Assembly: GCA_041859045.1 (NCBI GenBank)
Contig: JBHELB010000053.1
Coordinates: 62,001-126,000 of the forward strand
From: JBHELB01 sp041859045
Lineage (GTDB): Bacteria > Hydrogenedentota > Hydrogenedentia > Hydrogenedentales > SLHB01
Length of the DNA stretch: 64,000 nucleotides
Direction of reading: 5' to 3'
Below, in pieces: positions 26,556 through 35,196 of the stretch (positions are counted from its first letter, which is position 1; every line of letters begins with the position of its first letter). The position numbers and the translations under genes are program-made. The notes under the pieces were generated by a model that was not told the DNA's origin, ran no database searches, and saw only the letters and a list, made by a program, of their open reading frames with translations.

Positions 26556-29141
26556 ATGAACTCAGTGCCTGTCTCAAGTCCAATCGTCAACGCCGAGTGG
26601 GAAACGCGCATCGACGCGCTTCTCGCGCAAATGACCATAGAGGAAAAGGCTGGTCAATTGAATCAGGCGGGCCTGGGTGACTTTGAGTCGTACATCAGCG
26701 GCCCCACCGGTCTCGGCCACGTTGTGCTGCAGCACTATGGTGGCGTCTCCGCGCGGCAGGCCGTCGAACGGGCGAATGAATTGCAGCGAATGGCCGCCAA
26801 CACGCGCCTTGGCATTCCTCTACTGATCGGCGCGGACGGCATCCTGGACGCCCGCGTGCTCGAGGCGACGACGTTTCCTCAATTAATTAGCCAAGGCAGT
26901 ACCTGGAATCCGGCGCTGATTGAACAACTGTATGCCGTACTTGGGCGTGAGATGCGCGCCTTGGGGTATGGACGCACCTTTGCGCCGGACCTTGGCGTTG
27001 CGCGCGATCCACGCTTCGGGCGAACGGGCGAGACATTCAGCGAAGACACTTGGTTTAACGCGCGCATGGGCGCGGCCGCGGTCCGCGGCCTTCAAGGCGA
27101 AGGCGTGATGGCTACGGTAAAGCACTTTGCGGCGTACAACGACACCGTGGGCGGACGCGATTCCGCGGCCATGGATGTTTCCGAGCGGGCGTTGCGCGAG
27201 GTCTACCTGCCGCCATTCCGTGCAGCCGTCGATGAAGGCGTGGGCGCAGTCATGTGCGCGTACCATGCGGTCAATGGCGTTCCCTGCGTCAGCAACGACA
27301 CCCTCCTCACGCACATCCTGCGCGAGGAATGGGGTTTTGAAGGAATGGTCGTCACCGATTTCATCAACATCGAGCGCCTCCATCATGGCCAGCGCTGCAC
27401 CCATACCTTCGGCGAAGCGATCGCTATGGCCTATACAGCGGGCGTCGATATTCATGATCACGATTCCGGCGAGGATTTCGCCGCGCAATTGGCGGAACTT
27501 GTCCGCTCGGGCGCGCTCGAGGAAACGGTGCTCGACCGCTCCGTACGCCGCGTGCTGCGCGCGAAGTTCCGGCTTGGACTTTTCGACAGAGTGCACAGCG
27601 ATCCTGAGCATGCTGTAGCGACCGTCGGCTGCGCGGAACATCGCGAAGTGGCGCGCCAGATAGCGCGAGAATCACTCGTACTACTCAAAAATGACCGCGA
27701 CCTGCTGCCGTTTTCAAAGGACCTGCGCAAGCTTGCGGTGATTGGCCCGAACGCCGATGCCCTGCGCCACCAACTCGGCGTCTGGGTCAAAGACGTACCG
27801 CCACAATGGGAATCGCTGCACGTGACGGTCCTGGAAGGCCTCCGCAGACTCATCGGCGAACACGTGCAGATCGAGTATGCGCAGGGGTGCCCTGTGAATC
27901 GCATTTACCAAACCGTCGCACCAAATGCAGTTACCATCGACGGCACAACGCCAGGACTGCGCGTCGCCTTTTTCCCGAACGGCGGCTTCGAAATGCCCCC
28001 CGCTCTTGAGCGTACCGACCTGGAGCCCGCCTTTGACTGGAGCAAGGAGAATCCGGTCGCGTCAGCGCCAAATAAAGGCTTTGCCGTACGCTGGAGCGGA
28101 CTGCTGCGCGCGCCCGCTTCGGGACTCTACCGGTTTAGCCCCAGCGCGGGGATGGGGGTGCGCATTTGGGTCGGCGGAATACCCGTGATCGACGCATGGG
28201 ATTGGAAAGACGGCCCGGCGCTGGGATTCCTCGAGTTGACTGCCGAACGTGCATATGAGCTTTTGGTCGAATACCGTTGTTTCGACAACGCCCCGAAGTT
28301 CAGTCTCACCATTGAGCACGAAATCCCCGCACGGGACGGTATTCCTGAGGCGGTGGCGCTTGCGCGCGACGCGGACGCGGTGGTTTTGGTACTCGGCGAC
28401 AGTCCCGATCTCAATGGCGAAATGCACGATCGCGCCGACCTTGCCCTCACGGGGCATCAGGAGGAACTTGCGCGCGCGGTGCTTGAGACGGACACGCCGA
28501 CGGCTATCGTGCTTGTCAACGCGCGTCCACTGACCATCGAGCGCCTGGTCAGCGAGGCGTCCGCCGTGCTCGAGGCGTGGAACCCCGGCGAGGAAGGCGG
28601 AACCGCCGTAGCGGAGGCGTTGTTCGGCGATTACACCCCCGGCGGTAAGCTGACAATGACTTGGCCGCGCTCTGTGGGGCAGTTGCCCGTCTACTACAAC
28701 CAAGAACCCGGCTGGCACGGCGGTGCCTATGCCTGCGGTACCCCCTCCGCCCCGCTGTTTCCGTTCGGCTATGGTCTGAGCTACACCCGGTTCGCCTACA
28801 CAGCGTTGCGTTGCTCGAAGGAGACGCTCCGCCCCGGGGAGAGTATCGAGGTCACGGTTGACGTCACAAACACAGGAACTCGGCGCGGCGATGAGGTCGT
28901 GCAACTGTACATTCGAGACGAAGTCGCGACCGTGGTGCGCCCAGTGAAGGAGCTTCGCGGATTTCAGCGCATCACGCTGACTCCCGGGGAAACCCGCCAC
29001 GTCGTATTCACGCTCGGTCCCGACGATTTCGCCTTTTACAACCGCGCGATGCAGCGCGTGCTAGAACCCGGGGTGTTCGAGATTATGGTTGGAGGCGACT
29101 CCATCCACGTGCTGCGGACGTTTGTCCGGCTCCATGGGTAG
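26556..29141 (+). CDS. GH3 beta-glycosidase with PA14 insert
   Basis: The 861-residue protein has a GH3 N-terminal TIM barrel with T-V-K-H-F (Lys189, His190) and nucleophile Asp268 in V-V-T-D-F. A second domain contains the acid/base region. Inside it is an inserted PA14 carbohydrate-binding module (about residues 470-590), and the protein ends in a fibronectin-III-like domain. This is the layout of bacterial beta-glucosidases and xylosidases of the BglX/barley-type branch. No signal peptide is seen. ATG 26556 has GGAGGA 4 bases upstream; the longer open frame overlaps the divergent deoR start and is rejected. Confidence 0.92.
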   Translation: MNSVPVSSPIVNAEWETRIDALLAQMTIEEKAGQLNQAGLGDFESYISGPTGLGHVVLQHYGGVSARQAVERANELQRMAANTRLGIPLLIGADGILDARVLEATTFPQLISQGSTWNPALIEQLYAVLGREMRALGYGRTFAPDLGVARDPRFGRTGETFSEDTWFNARMGAAAVRGLQGEGVMATVKHFAAYNDTVGGRDSAAMDVSERALREVYLPPFRAAVDEGVGAVMCAYHAVNGVPCVSNDTLLTHILREEWGFEGMVVTDFINIERLHHGQRCTHTFGEAIAMAYTAGVDIHDHDSGEDFAAQLAELVRSGALEETVLDRSVRRVLRAKFRLGLFDRVHSDPEHAVATVGCAEHREVARQIARESLVLLKNDRDLLPFSKDLRKLAVIGPNADALRHQLGVWVKDVPPQWESLHVTVLEGLRRLIGEHVQIEYAQGCPVNRIYQTVAPNAVTIDGTTPGLRVAFFPNGGFEMPPALERTDLEPAFDWSKENPVASAPNKGFAVRWSGLLRAPASGLYRFSPSAGMGVRIWVGGIPVIDAWDWKDGPALGFLELTAERAYELLVEYRCFDNAPKFSLTIEHEIPARDGIPEAVALARDADAVVLVLGDSPDLNGEMHDRADLALTGHQEELARAVLETDTPTAIVLVNARPLTIERLVSEASAVLEAWNPGEEGGTAVAEALFGDYTPGGKLTMTWPRSVGQLPVYYNQEPGWHGGAYACGTPSAPLFPFGYGLSYTRFAYTALRCSKETLRPGESIEVTVDVTNTGTRRGDEVVQLYIRDEVATVVRPVKELRGFQRITLTPGETRHVVFTLGPDDFAFYNRAMQRVLEPGVFEIMVGGDSIHVLRTFVRLHG

Positions 29142-29480
29142 GCGTTTCACCCCGGAATCCTCTATCTAGACTGCGCCCAAGAGGGAATACTGCCTGAATG
29201 CGTTGGCTAGTATTCCCAGCATGGAGGGGCCTGTGCCAGTTCCTGGTCGCAATGACAGATTCTTGCCGCCTTTTCTCTTTTTTTCTACTCCAGAGAAAAA
29301 TAAAATTTTCCAATTTAAACAAAATTTACTGTATACTGACAACAGAATACTGAAAGAGTGCGTAAAAAACACCAGCGAAAAGCGTAAGACCGCTCTGGTA
29401 CACGACTTGCTCCTTTAGGAGATTGTGGTACCATCGAGCCGTCAGACGTGCCGCATGCGACGCGGCAGCGAAAGGGAGCC
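29142..29480. other. Intergenic region before the minor-pilin operon
   Basis: No gene is seen in these 339 bases. The first part holds the terminator-like hairpin at 29183-29217. The middle is markedly AT-rich (29271-29345), with an 8-bp inverted repeat TTTTCTCT/AGAGAAAA and a TATACT at 29332-29337 that could serve as a -10 box, though no good -35 box precedes it. Confidence 0.5.
29183..29217 (+). terminator. Hairpin after the GH3 gene, likely terminator
   Basis: GGGAATACT (29183-29191) and AGTATTCCC (29209-29217) pair perfectly, and the stem continues with GCC/GGC across a one-base bulge. There is no T-run, so termination may be factor-assisted. Confidence 0.5.
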
Positions 29481-29960
29481 ATGAGCGTTCAGAAGACAGC
29501 GGTGATAGGTAGGCGCAAGCGCCTGCCCGTTGAGCCTCGGTACAGCCGTGAACGGGGCGATGAGGGAATGACCCTGATCGAACTCATGATCGCGGCAGGC
29601 ATCGCCGCGATTGCCTTTGTGTTGCTGTCGGGCTCGCTGATGTCCATCGCCACGACCAACGCCACAACGGACGACCACGCTACGGCGGCGATTCACGTCA
29701 ACAGCGTCATGGAAGAGATTCGCCCGCTGGACCGCGTGGGGCTTTTGGCGTATGCGCCCCCGGCGTTTCGCGGCTTGGGCGCCTCAGAGCAGGTTGCCGT
29801 TCAGATTCAAGACGCGGCCGGAAACTGGGTGAATCTCCCGGCGCCGGCTTTGGCCCCGGCCCCGCCGAATCCGGCCCGGCTCCGGGTGACGGTGGCCTGG
29901 CTCGACAACCACGGGCGCAATCAGCAAGTACGCGTTGGCACGGAAAAATACTGGTGGTGA
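29481..29960 (+). CDS. PilV-like minor pilin
   Basis: The 159-residue prepilin has a basic leader and the type IV cleavage motif G-E/M: Gly29 then M-T-L-I-E, with Glu at +5, followed by a hydrophobic helix of about 20 residues. This is the substrate pattern for prepilin peptidase and N-methylation. The short, beta-rich rest resembles PilV/GspI-type minor pilins. AAGGGAG precedes ATG 29481. It opens a tightly packed run of pilin-like genes; the next start follows one base after its stop. Confidence 0.82.
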   Translation: MSVQKTAVIGRRKRLPVEPRYSRERGDEGMTLIELMIAAGIAAIAFVLLSGSLMSIATTNATTDDHATAAIHVNSVMEEIRPLDRVGLLAYAPPAFRGLGASEQVAVQIQDAAGNWVNLPAPALAPAPPNPARLRVTVAWLDNHGRNQQVRVGTEKYWW

Positions 29961-29961
29961 T

Positions 29962-30579
29962 ATGAAAACACGCGGTTTCACTCTGCTTGAAGTCATGATT
30001 TCGGTGAGCATCCTCACCGTAGTCGGCGGATTACTGCTGCTCCTGGTGATGGGCGTAGGCCGCGCGGCGCGTGTACAGGAAGCGCAAGTCACCACGCAGG
30101 ACGACGCCCGCAGCGCCATGCGCACGTTGGAGCGTGAGGTGCGTGAGGCTGCGCGCAGCTCCATCAACTGGGCGAACTTGCCCGGCCGCACGCTGACCTT
30201 CCGTCAGGCGGAAGACGTGGACGGCAACGGAACGGCGGTCGATGTCGGCATCAATCTCGAACTGGGCCCTGTCGTCCAGGTGTTTATCGACACCGCCGAT
30301 CTGAACGGTGACCGCCAGACGACCTCCCAGTTGCTGATGGTGGAAGGAAACCGGATAACGGTCCTCGCCAGCGATATTCGCCCCGACGAGGACGCCAACA
30401 ACAACAACGTGTTGGACGCGGGAGAGGATCGGGATAACAACGGACGTCTGGACCGCGGCGTCCTGTTTGCTCCACGCGGAACTGGAATTGTCATGCAAAT
30501 TCAAACGCAGCGCCGCTCAGATCCACAAGGACCGCTCATCCGGTCCGAGCTGCAACAAATCGTGGTCCCGAGGAACTAA
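29962..30579 (+). CDS. PilW-like minor pilin with calcium-type loops
   Basis: The 205-residue prepilin has a very short leader: cleavage after Gly5, then F-T-L-L-E with Glu at +5 and a membrane helix to about residue 31. The length and position fit PilW/GspJ-type minor pilins. Residues 144-155 and 156-167 form two back-to-back loops of D-x-N/D-x-N-x-x-L-D type, like EF-hand/dockerin calcium loops; another D-x-D-x-N-G occurs near 85. ATG 29962 is coupled to the upstream stop. An in-frame TTG at 29935 is less likely. Confidence 0.8.
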   Translation: MKTRGFTLLEVMISVSILTVVGGLLLLLVMGVGRAARVQEAQVTTQDDARSAMRTLEREVREAARSSINWANLPGRTLTFRQAEDVDGNGTAVDVGINLELGPVVQVFIDTADLNGDRQTTSQLLMVEGNRITVLASDIRPDEDANNNNVLDAGEDRDNNGRLDRGVLFAPRGTGIVMQIQTQRRSDPQGPLIRSELQQIVVPRN

Positions 30580-30581
30580 CT

Positions 30582-32249
30582 ATGAACAAAACATCCCGGG
30601 CTTCCGAAGAAGGCATCGCGCTGCTGACGGCGACAATCTTCATCGCCGTGGCGGCGGTCGCGCTCACCGCGCTCACCTTGCGCGTGGTGAACCAGAACAA
30701 CGACGTGCGGCAGTTCATCAACTACAGCGACTGCTTCCAGGGTGTCGAAGCGGGCACCGCGCAAAGTATCGTCTCGTTGTCCAACGGCGGCACAGGAAAC
30801 ATCGGTACTGGCGCATGGGTGCGTCCCGCCGGGACTACGGCGTGGCCGTCATTCGACGATCCCGGCGTGGCCCCGCTCACGCTGCCGGATATGCCCCGGG
30901 TGCAGTTCATGGCCGCTGCCGTGAACTGGGCGACCGATGGCGTGGACAACAACGGCGATGGCGTGATCGACGGTCCGGAGGAGCGAGGCGTGTTTACGGT
31001 CTTCTCCACGGCCCGCGATTCCGGCGTTGTTCGTTCCTCCGAAACCATCTACCGCGCCTTTGACGTCAACGTCTGGCGCAATGCCATTTTCGCCGGCTCC
31101 GGACAGGCCGGTGGCCTCATCAACGGCAACGTGAGTATTCACGGTTCAGTCCACTTGCTGGGATCGAACCTTCCCGCAGGCGGCACCGCCATCGCCGCGA
31201 TTGATCTCGGCGGCACAAGCCTTATCCACAACAATTACGTGGGAATTACCGCCGACCTGAGTTCCCGAATCCCTCAACTTCCCAAAGGCGTTTTCAACGG
31301 CGAAGTTATCGATACCTTGGCGGCCAAGCTGCGTGTCAAGCGCGGACTTGTGGGTACTTCAGGCAATTCGGAAATCGGTGAACCGCAAGTCGCGGGCAAT
31401 GGCTACAAAGAAACTATGGACGGAACCTACGTGAGCGACGGCTGGACGGGTACGTCCGTAACACCCGACGGCGGGCGCGGCGACCCGACCAATGTCTACA
31501 GCGATAACGGCTGGGATACGAACTACGACCTCGGCGACCGTGTGCCCTTCCCAACGCTCAACTCGGACTGGCGCGACCCGGTGACAGGTAACACCGTCCT
31601 GAATCCGGCCACGGGCGTCAACTACACGCACGCCGAATTCGTGCAGACACTTTCGAGCACGCCGTACAACGGCAATATCACGATCAAGGCCAATCAAAGT
31701 TTCTATTACAACGCGACGCGTCCCGGAGATGCCCTGGCGCAGGCGGGCGCGCGGCTGGCCACGGATGACTACATTTACTATGACTCGAACGCCAAGCAGC
31801 TCTTCATCAATGGGAATATCCAAATTAACGGTTCGTTGGCGATCTCGCGCGGCGCCGGCAACGACAAGACCATCTACTACCGTGGCCGCGCGGCTCTCTT
31901 AGTCAACGGCGATGTCACGCTCGATACGGACCTTTACGCCGGTGCCCAGAACGAGTCGGGTGTGAATGTGTTCCCCAAGAACAATTGCCTGGGCATCATG
32001 GCCAGCGGCAATATGACGGTCGGTTCGCTCTCTCAACTGAAGCTGATGGGCGCGTTCTACGCACAGGGGCAGATTCAGTCGCTCAAACAAACCATCGTGA
32101 CGGGAACGTTTGTCTCCAACTACTTCAACATGGGCACAAACGTGCCCGAGATTTACCAGGTCCCGATCTTGGCCGATAACCTTCCTTACGGCATGATCGG
32201 TGCCTATCCCATCTGGGTCTTCAGCCCAGTTTCCTGGAGAGAATTGTAG
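30582..32249 (+). CDS. PilX-like pilus assembly protein with beta-helical body
   Basis: The 555-residue protein starts E-E-G-I-A-L-L-T-A-T-I-F, the PilX/GspK-type N-terminal helix with Glu after the leader. It is far longer than PilX (about 170-200). Residues 122-133 (D-N-N-G-D-G-V-I-D-G-P-E) match the EF-hand loop consensus at all ligand positions. The body from about 180 is rich in G-N-x-x-I/V-x-G repeats, suggesting a beta-solenoid like those of bactofilins or adhesins. GAGGA lies 8 bases before ATG. It probably sits at the pilus or pseudopilus tip (inference). Confidence 0.7.
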   Translation: MNKTSRASEEGIALLTATIFIAVAAVALTALTLRVVNQNNDVRQFINYSDCFQGVEAGTAQSIVSLSNGGTGNIGTGAWVRPAGTTAWPSFDDPGVAPLTLPDMPRVQFMAAAVNWATDGVDNNGDGVIDGPEERGVFTVFSTARDSGVVRSSETIYRAFDVNVWRNAIFAGSGQAGGLINGNVSIHGSVHLLGSNLPAGGTAIAAIDLGGTSLIHNNYVGITADLSSRIPQLPKGVFNGEVIDTLAAKLRVKRGLVGTSGNSEIGEPQVAGNGYKETMDGTYVSDGWTGTSVTPDGGRGDPTNVYSDNGWDTNYDLGDRVPFPTLNSDWRDPVTGNTVLNPATGVNYTHAEFVQTLSSTPYNGNITIKANQSFYYNATRPGDALAQAGARLATDDYIYYDSNAKQLFINGNIQINGSLAISRGAGNDKTIYYRGRAALLVNGDVTLDTDLYAGAQNESGVNVFPKNNCLGIMASGNMTVGSLSQLKLMGAFYAQGQIQSLKQTIVTGTFVSNYFNMGTNVPEIYQVPILADNLPYGMIGAYPIWVFSPVSWREL

Positions 32250-32250
32250 A

Positions 32251-32781
32251 ATGGAAAACTCTGGCGCGACCCAATTCCTGCGCACCTACGGTGTGTTGAT
32301 AGCGATTGCACTCCTCTGCGTCGCCCTGGGTGTCTACAAAGCGCAGTCCTCGGGTAAGGAATCCGCCCTGCGCGTGGATAACGCCCAGGCCGAAGCGGCC
32401 GCCTCGGCCCAAGCGACAGCGACCGATGACGACCCTTTTGCCAATCGTGACCGGAAGCAGGCGATCGAGACCATTGCTCAACACCAGCAGGAACTCGACG
32501 CTGATCGCAAAGGGCCCAAAGCGCCATCGCTCCTGCTGGCCATGGGCAACCTCTACAGCCAGAAACTGCTCGACGACCAGGAGGCCGTTCGCTGTTATGA
32601 ACTGCTGCTGATGGATTTCCCCGACTGGGAGGGCGCGGCGCAGGTCTATCCCTTCCTCGCATCGTGCTATAAGCGTCTCGGCGACAAGGAGAAGGAGAAT
32701 TCCGTCTACAAGCGCATGATGGAGAAGTTTACGCCCGATACGAACGAGTATCAGTACGCGAAGGAACAGCTTGGGGCCTAA
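32251..32781 (+). CDS. Membrane-anchored TPR-like protein
   Basis: The 176-residue protein has one N-terminal membrane helix (about 10-30), an alanine-rich linker, and helix pairs between about 80 and 170 of tetratricopeptide style (L-L-A-M-G-N-L-Y-S and A-x-x-C-Y-E-L-L-L). It resembles the TPR_21/YfgM-type anchored repeats. ATG 32251 follows GGAGAG and the stop of the pilin-like gene by one base, so it belongs to the same operon. A scaffold role in pilus assembly is inferred from context. Confidence 0.65.
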   Translation: MENSGATQFLRTYGVLIAIALLCVALGVYKAQSSGKESALRVDNAQAEAAASAQATATDDDPFANRDRKQAIETIAQHQQELDADRKGPKAPSLLLAMGNLYSQKLLDDQEAVRCYELLLMDFPDWEGAAQVYPFLASCYKRLGDKEKENSVYKRMMEKFTPDTNEYQYAKEQLGA

Positions 32782-32797
32782 ATGGGGAGCACGTGGG

Positions 32798-32950
32798 ATG
32801 AAAGTGCAGGATTTCGCTTACCGGGTGTCGCTGAAGACGTTCGAACTGCTCGAACGCACGCAGCATTATAAGTTTCCAGATGAACTCAAAAAAGAGATCA
32901 CGTCGAAGATCCTGGCGGACCTCGACGCGATCATCAAAGAGTCGAAATAA
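32798..32950 (+). CDS. Small protein of 50 residues, unknown
   Basis: ATG 32798 follows GGGGAG by 9 bases and 16 bases after the TPR gene. The 50-residue product is charged and helical, with V-S-L-K-T-F-E-L-L-E-R and I-L-A-D-L-D-A-I-I-K-E, suggesting a two-helix hairpin. No hydrophobic segment or signal is present. I do not recognise it. Position and ribosome-binding site make it a likely last gene of the pilin operon. Its stop is 10 bases from the convergent phosphatase stop. Confidence 0.55.
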   Translation: MKVQDFAYRVSLKTFELLERTQHYKFPDELKKEITSKILADLDAIIKESK

Positions 32951-32960
32951 CGCGCTACGC

Positions 32961-34313
32961 CTAGTGCAACGCCGCGCGCACGATCTGGGGTAACTCTGTG
33001 TTGTCCAGATAGGGGCCGCGGCGCTCATCTGTTTGATCCGCGAATGCAACGGCACGTTCAGCCCCGGCTCCGCGAATAAAGAACGGCACCAGGCTATTGG
33101 TGTGGTCCTTGCTGTTGAAGCGCAGCCCGGGCATGACGCCCTTGCCGCGATTTTCGACCTCGGTGTACTTGCCCTCTTCGCCCGCCCCAGTAACGTAGCC
33201 CGTCTCGTGGTCAGCCGTTACAATCAGCAGCGTTTCATCCCATCCGCCGTGCTTCTCAACCCACGCAACGACCGACGCTACGGCTTTGTCGAAATCCACC
33301 TTTTCCTCGATCAGACGCCCGGGCTGATTCGAGTGCCCCGCCCAATCCACTGCGCCACCCTCAATCATTACGACAAATCCCTTCGGATTATCGTCAAGCA
33401 CATTCAACGCCGCCTGCGTGGCTTCGGTAAGCGTCGGCGAAGTCGACAGCAGCGGCACCGCAAACGCCGGAGCATTGGCCTCTCCCCCGCGCCCCTGCTG
33501 AAACGTATTGGCGACCGGCGCAATACCAAGCAGGCGTTTGGGCGCTGGCCCCTCCGCCAGGCGCTGGAGCCCCGCCCGGGTGTCCACCAAGGTCCACGGG
33601 TCCGGCTTTCCGTCTCCGTCGGCATCGCCGCCCATCGTGCCCGCCTGAATCGCGGCCCAGGTTTCAGTTCCGCCTACGTACCGGTAGGCCTTCTTGTTCT
33701 TCGTGTCCGAGGGCTTGCCGTCGTTATCGAATTTCGGATGTCCCGCGCCGATGATCACGTCGAGCGCGGTTTCGGACAACATCTGGTTGGCAATCTCCTC
33801 ATATTCGCCCCGGCTGTCCGCGTGCGCGGAGAAGCCTGCGGGCGTCGCGTGGCTCAGCGGCACCGACGTCACCACGCCCGTCGATTTGCCCAACGCCTCG
33901 GCGTCTTCAAGAATGTTCCTCAACGGTTTCTTATCGGCATCGACGCCGATGTATCCATTCTTGGTCTTTACCCCGGTCGCCATCGTCGTCGCGGCCGCGG
34001 CGGAGTCGGTCGCGCCGTTCTGCACGTAGGCGAAATCCCCCCACGCCTTCGCGGAATCGTAGCTTCCCTCAACCGAAAAAGTGCTCATGTAGTACTTTGT
34101 GAAGTCCGCGAACAGCGGGTCCGGGGCCGAGCCGTGGGAATACGTGCGCGCCGCTTCCACCGCCCCTTGGCCGCAGCCGTCCGCGATCATGACAATCACG
34201 TTGCGGGCGCGCTCCGGCTTCCCATCCGCATGAAGTGTGGTGCACGAAGTCACCAGAATCAGGCAAAATGCCGCCAAAGAACCCAGTATCGCGCTTGAAA
34301 ATGCCCGAGACAT
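32961..34313 (-). CDS. Alkaline phosphatase (PhoA family) lipoprotein
   Basis: The 450-residue protein has a lipoprotein signal (L-I-L-V-T-S-C near residue 23). The PhoA-family core follows: V-I-V-M-I-A-D-G with metal-binding Asp, T-D-S-A-A-A-A-T carrying the serine nucleophile, and T-A-D-H-E-T-G-Y for the second metal site. It releases phosphate from monoesters in the periplasm. ATG 34313 is chosen because AGGAG sits 8 bases upstream; an in-frame start 27 bases earlier lacks a site. It diverges from the respiratory operon across 226 bases. No clear Pho box was found. Confidence 0.93.
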   Translation of the reverse strand: MSRAFSSAILGSLAAFCLILVTSCTTLHADGKPERARNVIVMIADGCGQGAVEAARTYSHGSAPDPLFADFTKYYMSTFSVEGSYDSAKAWGDFAYVQNGATDSAAAATTMATGVKTKNGYIGVDADKKPLRNILEDAEALGKSTGVVTSVPLSHATPAGFSAHADSRGEYEEIANQMLSETALDVIIGAGHPKFDNDGKPSDTKNKKAYRYVGGTETWAAIQAGTMGGDADGDGKPDPWTLVDTRAGLQRLAEGPAPKRLLGIAPVANTFQQGRGGEANAPAFAVPLLSTSPTLTEATQAALNVLDDNPKGFVVMIEGGAVDWAGHSNQPGRLIEEKVDFDKAVASVVAWVEKHGGWDETLLIVTADHETGYVTGAGEEGKYTEVENRGKGVMPGLRFNSKDHTNSLVPFFIRGAGAERAVAFADQTDERRGPYLDNTELPQIVRAALH

Positions 34314-34539
34314 GCGATTTCTCCTTCCCCACGGGTGCACTGGCGCGAAATGCGCCTTTCGCCCGGCAATGGCCGCCAGAATACTCCTCCGTTCGCCTCA
34401 AGAAAAGAAACTTCTCTCCCCCCGCCTCTCTATTCCCGGGTCTTGGGCATAATTGCCTGCCCTCGCGCGTTTTAGGGGGCGAACGCCTTGACATAAGGCA
34501 GTCGTAGGGGCGGGTAGTACGCGAAGAAAGGGGTATGGA

Positions 34540-35196
34540 GTGGCTCAACTTTTTCGACCGGCGGCGAACACGCTATTTCGCGTCGGTATAGTCGGAGGAA
34601 TTCTGTTCGCCCTGCTGGGAACGCTGGCGGCGGGTGTCGCCTACCGGTCGGCATACGTCACTCAAGTAAATATTCCCCGCGCCCAGCCCGTTCCCTTTAG
34701 CCATAAGCACCACGTCACCGACCTTGGGCTGGACTGCCGCCTGTGCCACACGACGGTAGAGCACAGCGCGTTCGCAGGGATGCCCTCGACCGAGACGTGC
34801 ATGACCTGTCACTCGCAGATCTGGGCCAACGCCCCGAACGTGAAACCCATTCACGAGAGTTGGGAAAGCGGGAAACCCATCGAATGGACGCGGGTGAATG
34901 ATCTTCCCGATTTCGTCTACTTCGACCACAGCATTCACGTGCAAAAAGGCGTGGGGTGCGCGACGTGCCACGGCCCTGTGGATCAAATGCCTCTGACGTA
35001 CAAAGCCCGATCGCTTCATATGCAATGGTGTCTTGACTGTCATCGCGATCCCGCTCAGTACCTGCGCCCGCAGGAGGAAATATTCAACATGAACTATGCG
35101 CCTCCGGCGGATCAGCGGGCGTTGGGTGAGCAATTGGTGCAGCAGAACGGTATCGCGAAAGACCAGTTGACCAACTGCTCGGTATGCCATCGATGA
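34540..35196 (+). CDS. actA: Alternative complex III, pentahaem cytochrome c (ActA)
   Basis: The 218-residue protein has one N-terminal membrane helix and five CXXCH haem sites (CRLCH, CMTCH, CATCH, CLDCH, CSVCH), the ActA count. It passes electrons from the quinol-oxidising core. GTG 34540 is the start: AAAGGGG precedes it, whereas ATG 34535 gives only a short frame. It is the first gene of the respiratory operon and overlaps actB by 4 bases. Confidence 0.95.
   Translation: MAQLFRPAANTLFRVGIVGGILFALLGTLAAGVAYRSAYVTQVNIPRAQPVPFSHKHHVTDLGLDCRLCHTTVEHSAFAGMPSTETCMTCHSQIWANAPNVKPIHESWESGKPIEWTRVNDLPDFVYFDHSIHVQKGVGCATCHGPVDQMPLTYKARSLHMQWCLDCHRDPAQYLRPQEEIFNMNYAPPADQRALGEQLVQQNGIAKDQLTNCSVCHR

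Noticed and set aside
29935..29961. TTG start for the PilW-like gene
   Set aside because: It would add nine residues before an already complete prepilin leader; ATG 29962 gives the standard short leader.
31222..31230. Consensus DnaA box TTATCCACA
   Set aside because: Single site inside the pilin-like coding sequence with no cluster; no origin features or dnaA gene in the window.
33033..34298. 421-codon open frame opposite the alkaline phosphatase gene
   Set aside because: Antisense to a well-supported phosphatase; arginine-rich composition typical of high-GC shadow frames.
34488..34520. Perfect TTGACA before actA
   Set aside because: No acceptable -10 sequence at 16-18 bases; left as unsupported, although some promoter must exist here.
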